Source: Clostridia bacterium
Lineage (GTDB): Bacteria > Bacillota > Clostridia > Christensenellales > Borkfalkiaceae
Direction: 5' to 3'
NCBI GenBank assembly: GCA_017558825.1
Contig: JAFYTO010000010.1
Coordinates: 62,001-126,000 of the forward strand
Length of the DNA stretch: 64,000 nucleotides
The position numbers were made by a program, and so were the translations under genes. Under the pieces are notes generated by a model, which saw only the letters and a program-made list of their open reading frames with translations, was not told the origin of the DNA and ran no database searches. Shown piece after piece: positions 37,206 through 45,887 of the stretch. Numbering within the stretch: position 1 is the stretch's first letter; every line of letters starts with the position of its first letter.

Positions 37206-37646
37206 TTATTTCTTTCCTTCTAAACGATAGATTTCCGTTGGAGCAACGTCATCTTTGTTAGAAGAAACAATTTCTTCTGCTTTTTCAAGGTCGGAAACGG
37301 ATAAAATCATAAGCGCTTTGCCCTTTTGGTGTGAAACGCAAGCGTACATATATTTAATAGAAATTCCGTTTTCCGTAATGCGCTTTAAAGACGCGGCAAA
37401 TCCGCCCGGCTCATCGCTAATTGAAACGGCTAAAACGTCCGTTACTTTACCAATAATACCTTGTGCTAAAAGTGCGTCTTTTGCTTTATACGGGTCACTA
37501 ACAATCATACGAAGTACGCCGTATTCATCAGTATCGGCAAGAGAAAGTGCGGATATATCTATATTGTTACTTGCAAGCAATTCGGCAATTTCTAAAAGCC
37601 TGCCTTCTTTATTTTCAACAAAAACCGATATTTGTTCAACTATCAT
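37206..37646 (-). CDS. Double ACT-domain protein
   Basis: 146 residues made of two ACT domains (about 4-70: ISVFVENKEGRLLEIAELLA; about 72-140: VLAVSISDEPGGFAASLKRI). ACT domains bind amino acids. In other genomes such proteins sit beside phenylacetate-CoA ligase and indolepyruvate oxidoreductase genes, as here, and probably sense an aromatic amino acid. It starts 13 bases after paaK. The function is inferred from context. Confidence 0.88.
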   Translation of the reverse strand: MIVEQISVFVENKEGRLLEIAELLASNNIDISALSLADTDEYGVLRMIVSDPYKAKDALLAQGIIGKVTDVLAVSISDEPGGFAASLKRITENGISIKYMYACVSHQKGKALMILSVSDLEKAEEIVSSNKDDVAPTEIYRLEGKK

Positions 37647-37659
37647 AATTTAATCCCCC

Positions 37660-38961
37660 TTAAATTTTGCGCAAGTCTAAAACTCTTTTAGCCTTGCCTT
37701 CACTTCTTGCAATAGATTTTGGGTTAACAAGGTGTACTTTAACGCCAAGCCCTAATGCGGAGCGGAGTTTTTCACTAATTTCTTTTTCGGTTAAGGCAAT
37801 AGTCTTTAAGTCGTCTGCAAAAAGGTCTTCACTCATTTCAACTTCTAAATCAAACGTGTCGTTATTGTTTACCCTATCAACCTTAATTAAATAGTTAGGC
37901 GTAATTTTGCCTTCGCCAATATTTATAAGCACTTCTTCTATTTGTGATGGGAATACGTTTACACCTCTAATAATTAACATATCGTCACTTCTACCGCTTG
38001 GCTTGTTCATACGAAGGTGCGTTCTACCGCATTTACAAGGCGCGTATTCAAGTGAGCAAATATCCCTTGTTCTATATCTAATTACAGGAAAGCCTTCTTT
38101 TGTAATGGTTGTAAATACAAGTTCGCCCGTAGAGCCTTCTGGTAAAACTTCAAGCGTTTCGGGGTCAATAATTTCAACAATAAAATTATCTTCCCAAACG
38201 TGCATACCGCATTGATATTCACATTCACAAGCAACGCCTGGGCCTAAAATTTCGGAAAGACCGTAAATATCGTAGGCTTTAATGCCAAGTTTATTTTCAA
38301 CTTCTTTACGCATTGATTCGCTCCAAGGCTCTGCCCCAAAAACGCCAACTCTTAAAGATAATTGGTCTTTAACGCCTGCCTTTTCAATTTCTTCGGCAAG
38401 ATACATAGCGTACGACGGAGTGCAACAAATTGCGGTTGCCTTAAAGTCTATCATAGTTTGAATTTGAAGTGCCGTGTTTCCTGAAGATATTGGAATTACC
38501 GTTGCGCCTATTTTTTCCGCGCCTGCGTGTAAGCCAAAACCGCCCGTAAAGAAGCCGTAGCCAAAGGCAACTTGGAAAATATCGTCCTTTGTAATGCCTA
38601 TGCCTTCAAGCATTCTTGCAACGCAATTTGCCCACATTTCAAGGTCGTTTTCGGTGTAGCCAACAACTATTCTTTTACCCGTAGTGCCACTTGAAGCGTG
38701 AACTCTTTTAATGTTAGTAAGCGGCTCTGCAAACAAGCCGTAAGGGTAATAATCTCTTAAATCTTTTTTGTAGGCAAAAGGAAGTTTGTGTAAATCTTCA
38801 ACGCCTTTAATATCTTCGGGCTTAAGACCTTTTTCGTCCATACGGGTTTTAAAACACTCTACCCTTTCATACATTCTTTTTACTTGCCAAACAAGCCTTT
38901 CACTTTGAAGTTTTTTAAGTTCTTGCCTTGGCATTGTTTCAATTTTATCTCTAACTGGCAT
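37660..38961 (-). CDS. paaK: Phenylacetate--CoA ligase (PaaK type)
   Basis: AMP-forming ligase of 433 residues that activates phenylacetate or a related aryl acid to its CoA ester. The P-loop is ASSGTTGKR near 92, followed by YGLSE and YRTRDIC; the C-terminal cap domain ends with KAKRVLDLR. The start at 38961 follows AAAGGAG. It lies with iorA and iorB, so its product, arylacetyl-CoA, is the partner of the arylpyruvate oxidoreductase. The same ligase works in either direction of the pathway. Confidence 0.92.
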   Translation of the reverse strand: MPVRDKIETMPRQELKKLQSERLVWQVKRMYERVECFKTRMDEKGLKPEDIKGVEDLHKLPFAYKKDLRDYYPYGLFAEPLTNIKRVHASSGTTGKRIVVGYTENDLEMWANCVARMLEGIGITKDDIFQVAFGYGFFTGGFGLHAGAEKIGATVIPISSGNTALQIQTMIDFKATAICCTPSYAMYLAEEIEKAGVKDQLSLRVGVFGAEPWSESMRKEVENKLGIKAYDIYGLSEILGPGVACECEYQCGMHVWEDNFIVEIIDPETLEVLPEGSTGELVFTTITKEGFPVIRYRTRDICSLEYAPCKCGRTHLRMNKPSGRSDDMLIIRGVNVFPSQIEEVLINIGEGKITPNYLIKVDRVNNNDTFDLEVEMSEDLFADDLKTIALTEKEISEKLRSALGLGVKVHLVNPKSIARSEGKAKRVLDLRKI

Positions 38962-38962
38962 T

Positions 38963-39628
38963 TTATGCTCCTTTCTTGTTTCTATTGCCTAAACTTAATA
39001 TTACGCCAAGCGCCACGGAAAGTGCCGCCGCCATCATAACTTGATACTCCGCCGGAAGTAAAAAAGTTACGGTGTGCATAGGTATCCAAAATAACGGTAC
39101 GGTTTTTAAAATTGTAAAGCCCCAAAAATTAGACCAATCAATACCCGTAATTATTGCGGATAAAGTAACCTTTTGCTTTTTAGCAAAAAGTTCAAGCATT
39201 TTGTCCGTAATTTTATGCACTGCCATAAAGGTCGGCCCAAAACTTGTGTTCATAAGAACGCTTGTAAAAAGTGCACTTAAAAATTTATTGTTTCCACCTA
39301 TCAACAAGCCCGCTTGCATTAAAGAATTTACCGCCGTAGAATAAACTTTCATCATAAAAGTTATCCATATGCCAATAAAGCCCCAAATTATAAAGCGCCA
39401 AAACACTTTAACGGGTAAAGTAAACTCTCTTTTTGCAATAGCCAAAGCAATAAGTTCGCCCGCCGTTGCTAAAAGAGCAAATTTAATAAAGCCCATAATA
39501 TAAGGTATATCCGTTGAAAGTTTTTTAAACACTTCCCTAAACGACGGAACAATTAGCATAACCCCAAATACGCCTATTGATAAAACAATATAAGTTAAAA
39601 TAAGTACGGTTTTTAACTTTTTGCTCAT
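38963..39628 (-). CDS. Membrane protein of the IOR operon, weakly Mpv17/PMP22-like
   Basis: About 221 residues with five to six membrane segments. The stretch GIDWSNFWGFTILKTVPLFW followed by IPMHTVTFLLP loosely recalls the Mpv17/PMP22 pattern (W-FW-P-W-IP). The role is unknown; position between paaK and iorB suggests aryl-acid uptake or a channel. The ATG at 39628 overlaps the iorB stop region (TAATATG). The longer in-frame ORF from 39658 lies within iorB and is unlikely. Confidence 0.7.
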   Translation of the reverse strand: MSKKLKTVLILTYIVLSIGVFGVMLIVPSFREVFKKLSTDIPYIMGFIKFALLATAGELIALAIAKREFTLPVKVFWRFIIWGFIGIWITFMMKVYSTAVNSLMQAGLLIGGNNKFLSALFTSVLMNTSFGPTFMAVHKITDKMLELFAKKQKVTLSAIITGIDWSNFWGFTILKTVPLFWIPMHTVTFLLPAEYQVMMAAALSVALGVILSLGNRNKKGA

Positions 39629-39629
39629 A

Positions 39630-40202
39630 TTAGCCACCGTAACTGTATCCAAGTTCAAACGCTTTAAGGTTGAGTTCTAAAAATTTTGGTGGAACTGTTT
39701 CCTTAATAACTTCTAACCAAACTTGTTTTTCTATGCTCATAGTTTTTGCTAAAACGCCAATTAAAACAACGTTAACCGCTTTAATTGAGCCCGCTTCTAA
39801 ACTAATGTTAAGTGCGTCAAGTGAAGTTACGCTTGCTTTTGAAGAAAGTTCCTTAACTATGCCTTGTGGATACTCACAAGCCCCAGTAATAACGGGCATT
39901 GGAGCAATTTCCCTATTGTTTAAAATAATTTTTCCACCTATTTTTAAAAAAGGTAAAGCCCTTATTGCCTCTAATTTTTCAAACGCCAAAATAACGTCCG
40001 CTTCGCCTTTATCAATTATAGGCGAAGAAACTACTTTGCCGTATTTAACGTAAGTTACAACGCTACCACCGCGTTGGCTCATACCGTGCACTTCCGAAAC
40101 TTTTACGTCATAGCCACATTTAATTGCAACGTTACCAAGTATTCTACTTGCAAGCAAAGTGCCTTGTCCGCCAACACCAACAATCATTACGCTTGTATTC
40201 AT
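39630..40202 (-). CDS. iorB: Indolepyruvate ferredoxin oxidoreductase, beta subunit
   Basis: 190 residues of the gamma/KorC-type domain: VGVGGQGTLLASRIL near the start, VHGMSQRGGSVVTYVKYG and VILAFEKLEA. It works with IorA to interconvert aryl-2-oxo acids and aryl-acetyl-CoA with ferredoxin. Stop and start codons overlap with iorA (ATG at 40202), so the subunits are translationally coupled. Confidence 0.94.
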   Translation of the reverse strand: MNTSVMIVGVGGQGTLLASRILGNVAIKCGYDVKVSEVHGMSQRGGSVVTYVKYGKVVSSPIIDKGEADVILAFEKLEAIRALPFLKIGGKIILNNREIAPMPVITGACEYPQGIVKELSSKASVTSLDALNISLEAGSIKAVNVVLIGVLAKTMSIEKQVWLEVIKETVPPKFLELNLKAFELGYSYGG

Positions 40203-41938
40203 TAGTTAGCCTCCTTTTCAATAGCACCAAATGGGCAAACGTTTACGCAAAGCCCGCAACCGTTGCATTGTGTTGGGTCAATTTTTGCCTTGCCGTTAAC
40301 ATAAGTAATTGCTGGGCAACCAAGTTTCATACACATTTTGCAAGAACGACACTTTTCTTCGTTAACGGTATATTTGCCGTCATACTTAACGCCTTTAAGG
40401 AGTGCGCAAGGACGGCGTGCAATAATAACCGAAGGCTCGTTTGCGTTTAATTCTTCCTTAACTGCAAGTTCAAAACCCTTAACGTCAAACGGGTCTTCAA
40501 CCCTAACTCTTTCAACGCCAACTGCTTTACAAAGTGCAACTAGGTCAACTGATTTTGTAGGCTCGTTTCTAATAGTTAAGCCTGTGGTTGGATTTTCTTG
40601 ATGTCCCGTCATACCCGTTATAGAGTTATCTAAAATAATAATGGTGTTGTTATTTTTGTTGTAAACCACGTCTATAAGCCCGGTTATACCAGAGTGCATA
40701 AAAGTAGAGTCCCCAATAACGGCAACTAACTTTTTAGAAAAATCTTCGCCCCTTGCCTTAACCATACCATGCGCCGCGCCAATTGATGCGCCCATACAAA
40801 TAGTTGTATCAACGCTTGAAAGCGGAGCAACCGCGCCTAAAGTGTAGCAACCAATATCGCCACTAACCGTAACTTTAAGTTTGTTAAGAACGTAGAAAGT
40901 TCCTCTGTGCGGACAGCCTGCACACATAACGGGTGGGCGTTTAGGAAGTTCTAAATTAGTAGTTAAATTTTTAACTTCTTCATTTAAAACAACTTTTTTA
41001 ATTAAGCTTTGGTTATATTCGCCAAGTAAACTAAATTTATCTTTGCCAATAACCTTAATTCCAAGCGCTTTAACGTGCTCTTCAATGAACGGGTCTAACT
41101 CTTCAATAATATAAACTTCTTCTAACCCCTTAACAAAATTTTCTATAAGGCGTGTTGGAAGTGGGTAAACCATACCCAATTTAAGGTAGTTTGCCTTGTT
41201 TCCAAGTGCTTCTTTTGCATATTCGTAAGCAATGCCCGAAGTTATAACGCCAATTTTTGCACCGTTGTTTTCTACTGTGTTAAGCGAAGTGCTTTCTGCA
41301 AATTCCCTTAAATCTTGTTCGCGCTTTTCAACAACAACGTGCCTACTTATTGCGTTTGCAGGCATCATTACGTTCTTTTGAATATTCTTTTCATAAGGTT
41401 TTAAAGGCGCGGAAATAGGCTCGCCTTCTTCAACTAAACTTTGTGAGTGCGAAACTCTTGTTGAAAGTCTTATAAATACAGGAGTATCATACTTTTCACT
41501 TAATTCAAAAGCAAATTTTGTAAACTCTTTACACTCGCTTGAATTAGACGGCTCTAACATTGGAATTTTAGCAGCCTTTGCATAGTGCCTTGAGTCTTGC
41601 TCGTTTTGTGAAGAGTGCATTCCCGGGTCGTCTGCAACGCAAAAAACCAAACCGCCGTTTGCGCCAATGTAACTAACGGTGAAAACGGGGTCAGCCATAA
41701 CGTTTAAGCCAACGTGTTTCATACAGCTCATTGCACGCGCGCCCGCAATAGATGCGCCTATTGCAGTTTCTGCGGCAACCTTTTCATTAGGCGCCCACTC
41801 AACGTAAACGTTTTCGTATTTAACAATATTTTCAGTAATTTCCGTGCTTGGAGTGCCAGGGTAAGAAGATACAACTTTTACGCCTGCCTCATAAGCACCT
41901 TGGGCAACTGCCGCGTTGCCAAGCATTAGTTTTTTCAT
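40202..41938 (-). CDS. iorA: Indolepyruvate ferredoxin oxidoreductase, alpha subunit
   Basis: 578 residues: pyrimidine-binding domain (YPGTPSTEITE near 26-36), central domain, thiamine-diphosphate-binding domain with GDIGCYTLG and MGASIGAAHG, GDSTFMHSGI, and a C-terminal ferredoxin domain with two cluster sets (CRSCKMCMKLGCP; CNGCGLCVNVCPFGA). The family acts on indolepyruvate, phenylpyruvate and hydroxyphenylpyruvate. With a Tyr T-box upstream, reductive carboxylation of arylacetyl-CoA is the likelier direction here. Start 41938 follows a CGGAG site. Confidence 0.95.
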   Translation of the reverse strand: MKKLMLGNAAVAQGAYEAGVKVVSSYPGTPSTEITENIVKYENVYVEWAPNEKVAAETAIGASIAGARAMSCMKHVGLNVMADPVFTVSYIGANGGLVFCVADDPGMHSSQNEQDSRHYAKAAKIPMLEPSNSSECKEFTKFAFELSEKYDTPVFIRLSTRVSHSQSLVEEGEPISAPLKPYEKNIQKNVMMPANAISRHVVVEKREQDLREFAESTSLNTVENNGAKIGVITSGIAYEYAKEALGNKANYLKLGMVYPLPTRLIENFVKGLEEVYIIEELDPFIEEHVKALGIKVIGKDKFSLLGEYNQSLIKKVVLNEEVKNLTTNLELPKRPPVMCAGCPHRGTFYVLNKLKVTVSGDIGCYTLGAVAPLSSVDTTICMGASIGAAHGMVKARGEDFSKKLVAVIGDSTFMHSGITGLIDVVYNKNNNTIIILDNSITGMTGHQENPTTGLTIRNEPTKSVDLVALCKAVGVERVRVEDPFDVKGFELAVKEELNANEPSVIIARRPCALLKGVKYDGKYTVNEEKCRSCKMCMKLGCPAITYVNGKAKIDPTQCNGCGLCVNVCPFGAIEKEAN

Positions 41939-41954
41939 AAGTTTCTCCGTAATA

Positions 41955-43589
41955 TTATAACTCGTTTTGTTTAGATACTAAGCCTTCACTACCGTATTGC
42001 TTTCTAAGTTTTGGCTTTTCAATTTTACCTGTTGGGTTTCTTGGAACGGTAGCAAAAATAACCTTTTTAGGTCTTTTGTATCTTGGAAGTTCTAAACAGT
42101 AATCGTTAAGTTCTTCTTCAGTAAAAGTTACACCGTCTTTAAGTTGAACAACGGCTAAGGTTGCTTCTCCTAAACGCTTATCTGGTATGCCAATAACGGC
42201 AACGTCACTAACCGCTTCGTTCTTTCTAATAAAATTTTCAATTTGAACGGGGTAAATGTTTTCACCGCCTGAAATAATAACGTCTTTCTTTCTATCTACT
42301 AAATAGATAAAGCCTTCTTCGTCCTCCATAGCCATATCGCCTGTGTAAAGCCAACCGTTAGATAAAATTTCCTTTGTGGCTTCTTCATCTTTATAGTAGC
42401 ATTTCATAACACCGTCGCCAAAAACGGCAAGTTCGCCAACTTCGCCTTGCTTAACGGCGTTGCGGTTTTCATCAACAATCATTGTTTTCCAACCGTAGCC
42501 CGCCTTGCCTATTGCGCCAACTTTGTGTATATTTTCCATACCTAAATGCACGCAACCTGGGCCAATGGACTCTGACAAGCCGTAGTTAGTATCGTATTTA
42601 TGGTGTGGGAATATTTTTAGCCAACGCTTAATTAAACTTGGTGGTACGGGCTGAGCGCCAATGTGCATTAAGCGCCATTTAGAAAGGTCGTAATCGTTAA
42701 CGTTTATATCTCCCCTATCAATAGCGTCTAAAATATCTTGCGCCCAAGGAACTAAAAGCCATACGATAGAGCATTTTTCTTCTGCAACGGCTTTAATAAT
42801 CCACTTTGGTTCAGTACCTTTTAAAAGTACGGCTTTTGAACCTGCCATTAACGAGCCAAACCAGTGCATTTTTGCGCCCGTGTGATAAAGGGGCGGAATA
42901 CATAAGAAAGTATCTTCTTTAGTTTGCTTATGGTGGTTTTGCTCAACGATAGCAGCGTGAACTAAACTTTTGTGAGAGTGAAGTATTGCCTTTGGAAAAC
43001 CAGTTGTGCCAGACGAAAAGTAAATTGCGCCGTCATCTTCATCATCAATTTTAATATTAGGAAGTTTAGAGCTGCAATACGTTACTAATTTATCATAACT
43101 TTCAGCAAAAACAGGACAACCTTCGCCAACAAAAAGCCAGGTTTTAATATTTTTGGTTTTGTAACATATTCCTTCAATTCTTCCAACGAATTCAGGGCCG
43201 AAAACTATATGCTCGCAGTCAGCCTTGTTTAAGCAGTAAGCAATTTCTTCGCCAGTGTATCTAAAATTGAGCGGAACGGCAACTGCTCCAGCCTTTAATA
43301 TGCCAAAGTAAATAGGTAACCATTCTAAACAGTTCATAAGTAAAATGGCAACTTTTTCTCCTTTCTTTACACCCCTTGAAAGTAGGAGGTTAGCAAAGCG
43401 GTTAGAACTTTTTTGAAATTCGCCCCAAGTAAGTTCTCTACGAAAAGCTTCGGTTGAAGTGGCTTGAATAAGTGAAAATTCACGCCAAGTCATAAGCTTA
43501 TTCTCTTCAAGTTTAGGGTTGATTTCTACTAAACAAACTTCATCTTTATAAAAAGCGGAGTTTTTTGTTAACAAATCGGTTATAGGCAT
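41955..43589 (-). CDS. AMP-forming acyl/aryl-CoA synthetase
   Basis: 544 residues of the adenylate-forming superfamily. The P-loop is IYFSSGTTGFPKA near 200, with YGLSESIGPG, GWLYTGDMAMEDEEGF and PRNPTGKIEKPKL (catalytic Lys). The first gene after the Tyr T-box leader, it probably activates an aryl acid such as (hydroxy)phenylacetate or a longer aryl acid. I choose ATG 43589 because AAGGAG precedes it; the longer frame from 43622 would start inside the leader terminator. A general medium-chain acyl-CoA synthetase is the alternative. Confidence 0.88.
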   Translation of the reverse strand: MPITDLLTKNSAFYKDEVCLVEINPKLEENKLMTWREFSLIQATSTEAFRRELTWGEFQKSSNRFANLLLSRGVKKGEKVAILLMNCLEWLPIYFGILKAGAVAVPLNFRYTGEEIAYCLNKADCEHIVFGPEFVGRIEGICYKTKNIKTWLFVGEGCPVFAESYDKLVTYCSSKLPNIKIDDEDDGAIYFSSGTTGFPKAILHSHKSLVHAAIVEQNHHKQTKEDTFLCIPPLYHTGAKMHWFGSLMAGSKAVLLKGTEPKWIIKAVAEEKCSIVWLLVPWAQDILDAIDRGDINVNDYDLSKWRLMHIGAQPVPPSLIKRWLKIFPHHKYDTNYGLSESIGPGCVHLGMENIHKVGAIGKAGYGWKTMIVDENRNAVKQGEVGELAVFGDGVMKCYYKDEEATKEILSNGWLYTGDMAMEDEEGFIYLVDRKKDVIISGGENIYPVQIENFIRKNEAVSDVAVIGIPDKRLGEATLAVVQLKDGVTFTEEELNDYCLELPRYKRPKKVIFATVPRNPTGKIEKPKLRKQYGSEGLVSKQNEL

Positions 43590-43622
43590 AAAATAAAATC
43601 TCCTTAATGGTAATAGAGCCAT

Positions 43623-43865
43623 AAAAAAAGCCCGCTTGCACGGTAAAGTGCAAGAGGGCGAATATATCGCGGTACCACCTCTGTTTGCTCTAAATAGAGC
43701 CTCATGAGTGAAATCACTACGGGCTATAACGCGCCCAAACGGCTAAAAAGCAACTTGCAAAAACGTAATTCTGCTTTGCGGTTTAATTGCCTTGCACCAA
43801 ACGGCAACTCTCTAAATAAACTAACGCAAGCATACTAAAAATTTGCTAAAACGTCTTTAATATTT
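43623..43865 (-). promoter_or_regulatory. T-box leader, probably tyrosine type
   Basis: On the minus strand, the T-box AGGTGGTACCGCG is at 43680-43668. A strong terminator follows, with GCCC/GGGC closing a TTGCAC/GTGCAA stem and seven Ts (43659-43623). AGAGAGTTGCCG near 43815 begins stem I. Aligning the specifier loop with that of the cysteine leader (GAA-xx-codon-purine-UUUU) gives UAC at 43767-43765, a Tyr codon. Downstream genes handle aryl acids, which agrees. Other readings of the loop (UUA, ACG) fit the alignment less well. Confidence 0.85.
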
Positions 43866-43876
43866 AACTTGTAAAA

Positions 43877-43905
43877 ATTATACTATACTTTTTTGCTATT
43901 TGCAA
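43877..43905 (-). promoter_or_regulatory. Promoter of the Tyr T-box operon
   Basis: TTGCAA (43905-43900), 17-base spacer, TATAAT (43882-43877) on the minus strand. Confidence 0.82.
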
Positions 43906-43923
43906 CTATTTTTTTATCGTTTT

Positions 43924-44811
43924 TTATGTAAAATATTTTTTACTATAATTTATAAGCTCGTTTAAAAACTTTATATGTTTAAATGGGTTTTCTATAAGAG
44001 CGTGGGTTGAATTTTCTAAATAAAAATATTTAAACTCTACGTTATTTTCCGTAAGTTTTTGCACTAAAGCCTCAGCGTTTTTTATAGACACAACCTCATC
44101 TTTACCGCCGTGAATAATAAGTGTTGGGGGGCTATTTTTTGATATATACGATATTGGCGAAATTGTTAGTAAAATATCATTTACGCTGCCGTCTAAAACG
44201 TCTTCTTTGCTAATATCTTTTTGCAATAAGATTGACGCTATACTTGAGGTTAATTCTTCGCTCCAAGCGTTTGTTGATATATCAACAGGCCCAGCCATTG
44301 ATGCAGTAAAAGCAATTTTAAGTGGCGCACTTTCCGTGCGTGAATACGAGTAAAGCGTTGCTAAATGCGCTCCTGCAGAATATCCACAAAGCGCAACTTT
44401 GTTTATATTTTGCCCACTTGAACTAGCAAACTCTTTTAACTTGTTTAAAGCAAGGTCAATTTCATTAAGAACTGTAAAAACGGAATATTCACTTGCAGTT
44501 TCTTGGCTATAAAGCGAATAGTTTAGCGTTGCGCTCATAAAGCCGTTAGAAGCAAGAATCCTACACCTAAAATCTTCTTCGCTTTTATCTCCGCTAGACC
44601 AGGAGCCTCCGTGAATAAATAATATAACTCCGTTACTTTTTTGTCGGTTTGGCATATACACGTCAATTACGTTTAATTTGCCTTGTCCGTATTCTATATT
44701 TTTATAAACCCTGTATCCCGTGTAAAATTTTACAAGCGGAACAATTGCGGTCAATAATAAAACCGCACAAAAAACTATTAAAAATAAGCCAGCTTTTTTA
44801 CGCTTTTTCAT
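43924..44811 (-). CDS. Alpha/beta hydrolase, acetyl-esterase/BD-FAE type, membrane-anchored
   Basis: 295 residues. A hydrophobic segment after MKKRKK (about 7-30) should be a signal anchor placing the enzyme outside. HGGSW (oxyanion loop) lies near 68, the nucleophile Ser in CGYSAGAH near 145, the Asp in IHGGKDEVVS near 237, and the His in STHAL near 268. These form a complete catalytic triad. Family members remove acetyl groups or act on small esters. It is an isolated gene just upstream of the T-box promoter. Confidence 0.85.
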   Translation of the reverse strand: MKKRKKAGLFLIVFCAVLLLTAIVPLVKFYTGYRVYKNIEYGQGKLNVIDVYMPNRQKSNGVILFIHGGSWSSGDKSEEDFRCRILASNGFMSATLNYSLYSQETASEYSVFTVLNEIDLALNKLKEFASSSGQNINKVALCGYSAGAHLATLYSYSRTESAPLKIAFTASMAGPVDISTNAWSEELTSSIASILLQKDISKEDVLDGSVNDILLTISPISYISKNSPPTLIIHGGKDEVVSIKNAEALVQKLTENNVEFKYFYLENSTHALIENPFKHIKFLNELINYSKKYFT

Positions 44812-44893
44812 AGTCGTTTTCTCACAAGATTTTTATGAATATAATTATAACACTCACTTTTAGCCGTGTCAAATATAAGGTGGTTTGTCAAAC

Positions 44894-44920
44894 AAAAAAC
44901 GCACGCTGGTAGCGTGCGTT
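44894..44920 (-). terminator. Terminator of the membrane-protein gene
   Basis: AACGCACGCT and AGCGTGCGTT form a perfect stem followed on the minus strand by TTTTTTGTT. Confidence 0.85.
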
Positions 44921-44922
44921 AA

Positions 44923-45675
44923 TTATATACCAAACTTTCCTAAAAGAACGTAACATAAAACTGTAAATGCTATTACTGCTATAATAGAAACCCAAGGCGG
45001 AAGCTTTTCTAAAAGTTTCCTAAAGCAAATAAAATAGCCTATTCCATATGCTAAGAACGGGCAAAGCAACGTTCCTAAAATTATAAATAAAACTATAAGG
45101 GCGTTTTCTTTAAAAGCTTCAGTGTATGCATCTAAAGGCACCCTTTCCCCAACTTCAACTCCAGTTTTTGCATCAACTGTTACCTTGTATTTGCCTTGGT
45201 GGTCGCTTGCAGAAGAAGCAACGTCTGAGTAGCCGAATAAAAACGACAGTATTATTGCGTAAACAAGGCTGAACGCATAGCCGATTATTAAGGAAACTTC
45301 ACAACCGCCGTCTGTTGCAAAAAATTGAATGCACATAACTATAGGGAATAATATCATATTTATTAAACCGTATAAAATATTACCTTCTAAAACTTCATTT
45401 AGTCCTTTTGAATAAATATACGCCCAATTAGTTAAAAACGCATAAAACGTTAAACCTAAACAAACCGAAGTTACAATAAAGAAAGTGGCAAGCACCCACT
45501 TTGTGCCCCTCTTTCCTTTTACGGCGTTTACCAAAACGTCAATAACGCCACCTATTACTATACCTATGCAGGCACACATTATAGGAATATATAAACTTTT
45601 TGTTTCCGCTCCCTTAGAGCCGTAGTTTATAATGCCAATTATAAAACCAATAGCACCAAAAATAGCAGTTGTCAT
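44923..45675 (-). CDS. Polytopic membrane protein of unknown function
   Basis: 250 residues with about six membrane segments and a hydrophilic loop near 150-185 (SASDHQGKYKVTVDAKTGVEVGERV). I recognise no family. The ATG at 45675 has a GAGG-type site (AAAGAGGTTATT). It is monocistronic, with its own terminator. Its neighbours do not suggest a role. Confidence 0.6.
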   Translation of the reverse strand: MTTAIFGAIGFIIGIINYGSKGAETKSLYIPIMCACIGIVIGGVIDVLVNAVKGKRGTKWVLATFFIVTSVCLGLTFYAFLTNWAYIYSKGLNEVLEGNILYGLINMILFPIVMCIQFFATDGGCEVSLIIGYAFSLVYAIILSFLFGYSDVASSASDHQGKYKVTVDAKTGVEVGERVPLDAYTEAFKENALIVLFIILGTLLCPFLAYGIGYFICFRKLLEKLPPWVSIIAVIAFTVLCYVLLGKFGI

Positions 45676-45825
45676 AATAACCTCTTTTTTACTTTTTTAG
45701 TATAGCAAAAGAAAATAAAATTGTCAATGAAAGACACTTTTTGTAAAAAACGCAACATAAACTTACGTCTAATGTTAATATTTTAGTAATTTGATATATT
45801 TTTTATATAAATTTTAAATATATGG

Positions 45826-45854
45826 TTTTCAAAACTCAATTTTTATGATAGAAT
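45826..45854 (+). promoter_or_regulatory. Likely promoter of the TAXI transporter
   Basis: TTTTCA (45826-45831), 17-base spacer, TAGAAT (45849-45854). The -35 is weak, so an activator or alternative start is possible. Confidence 0.55.
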
Positions 45855-45887
45855 AAACGTATATTTTAAATTAAGGAGTTTATAATA

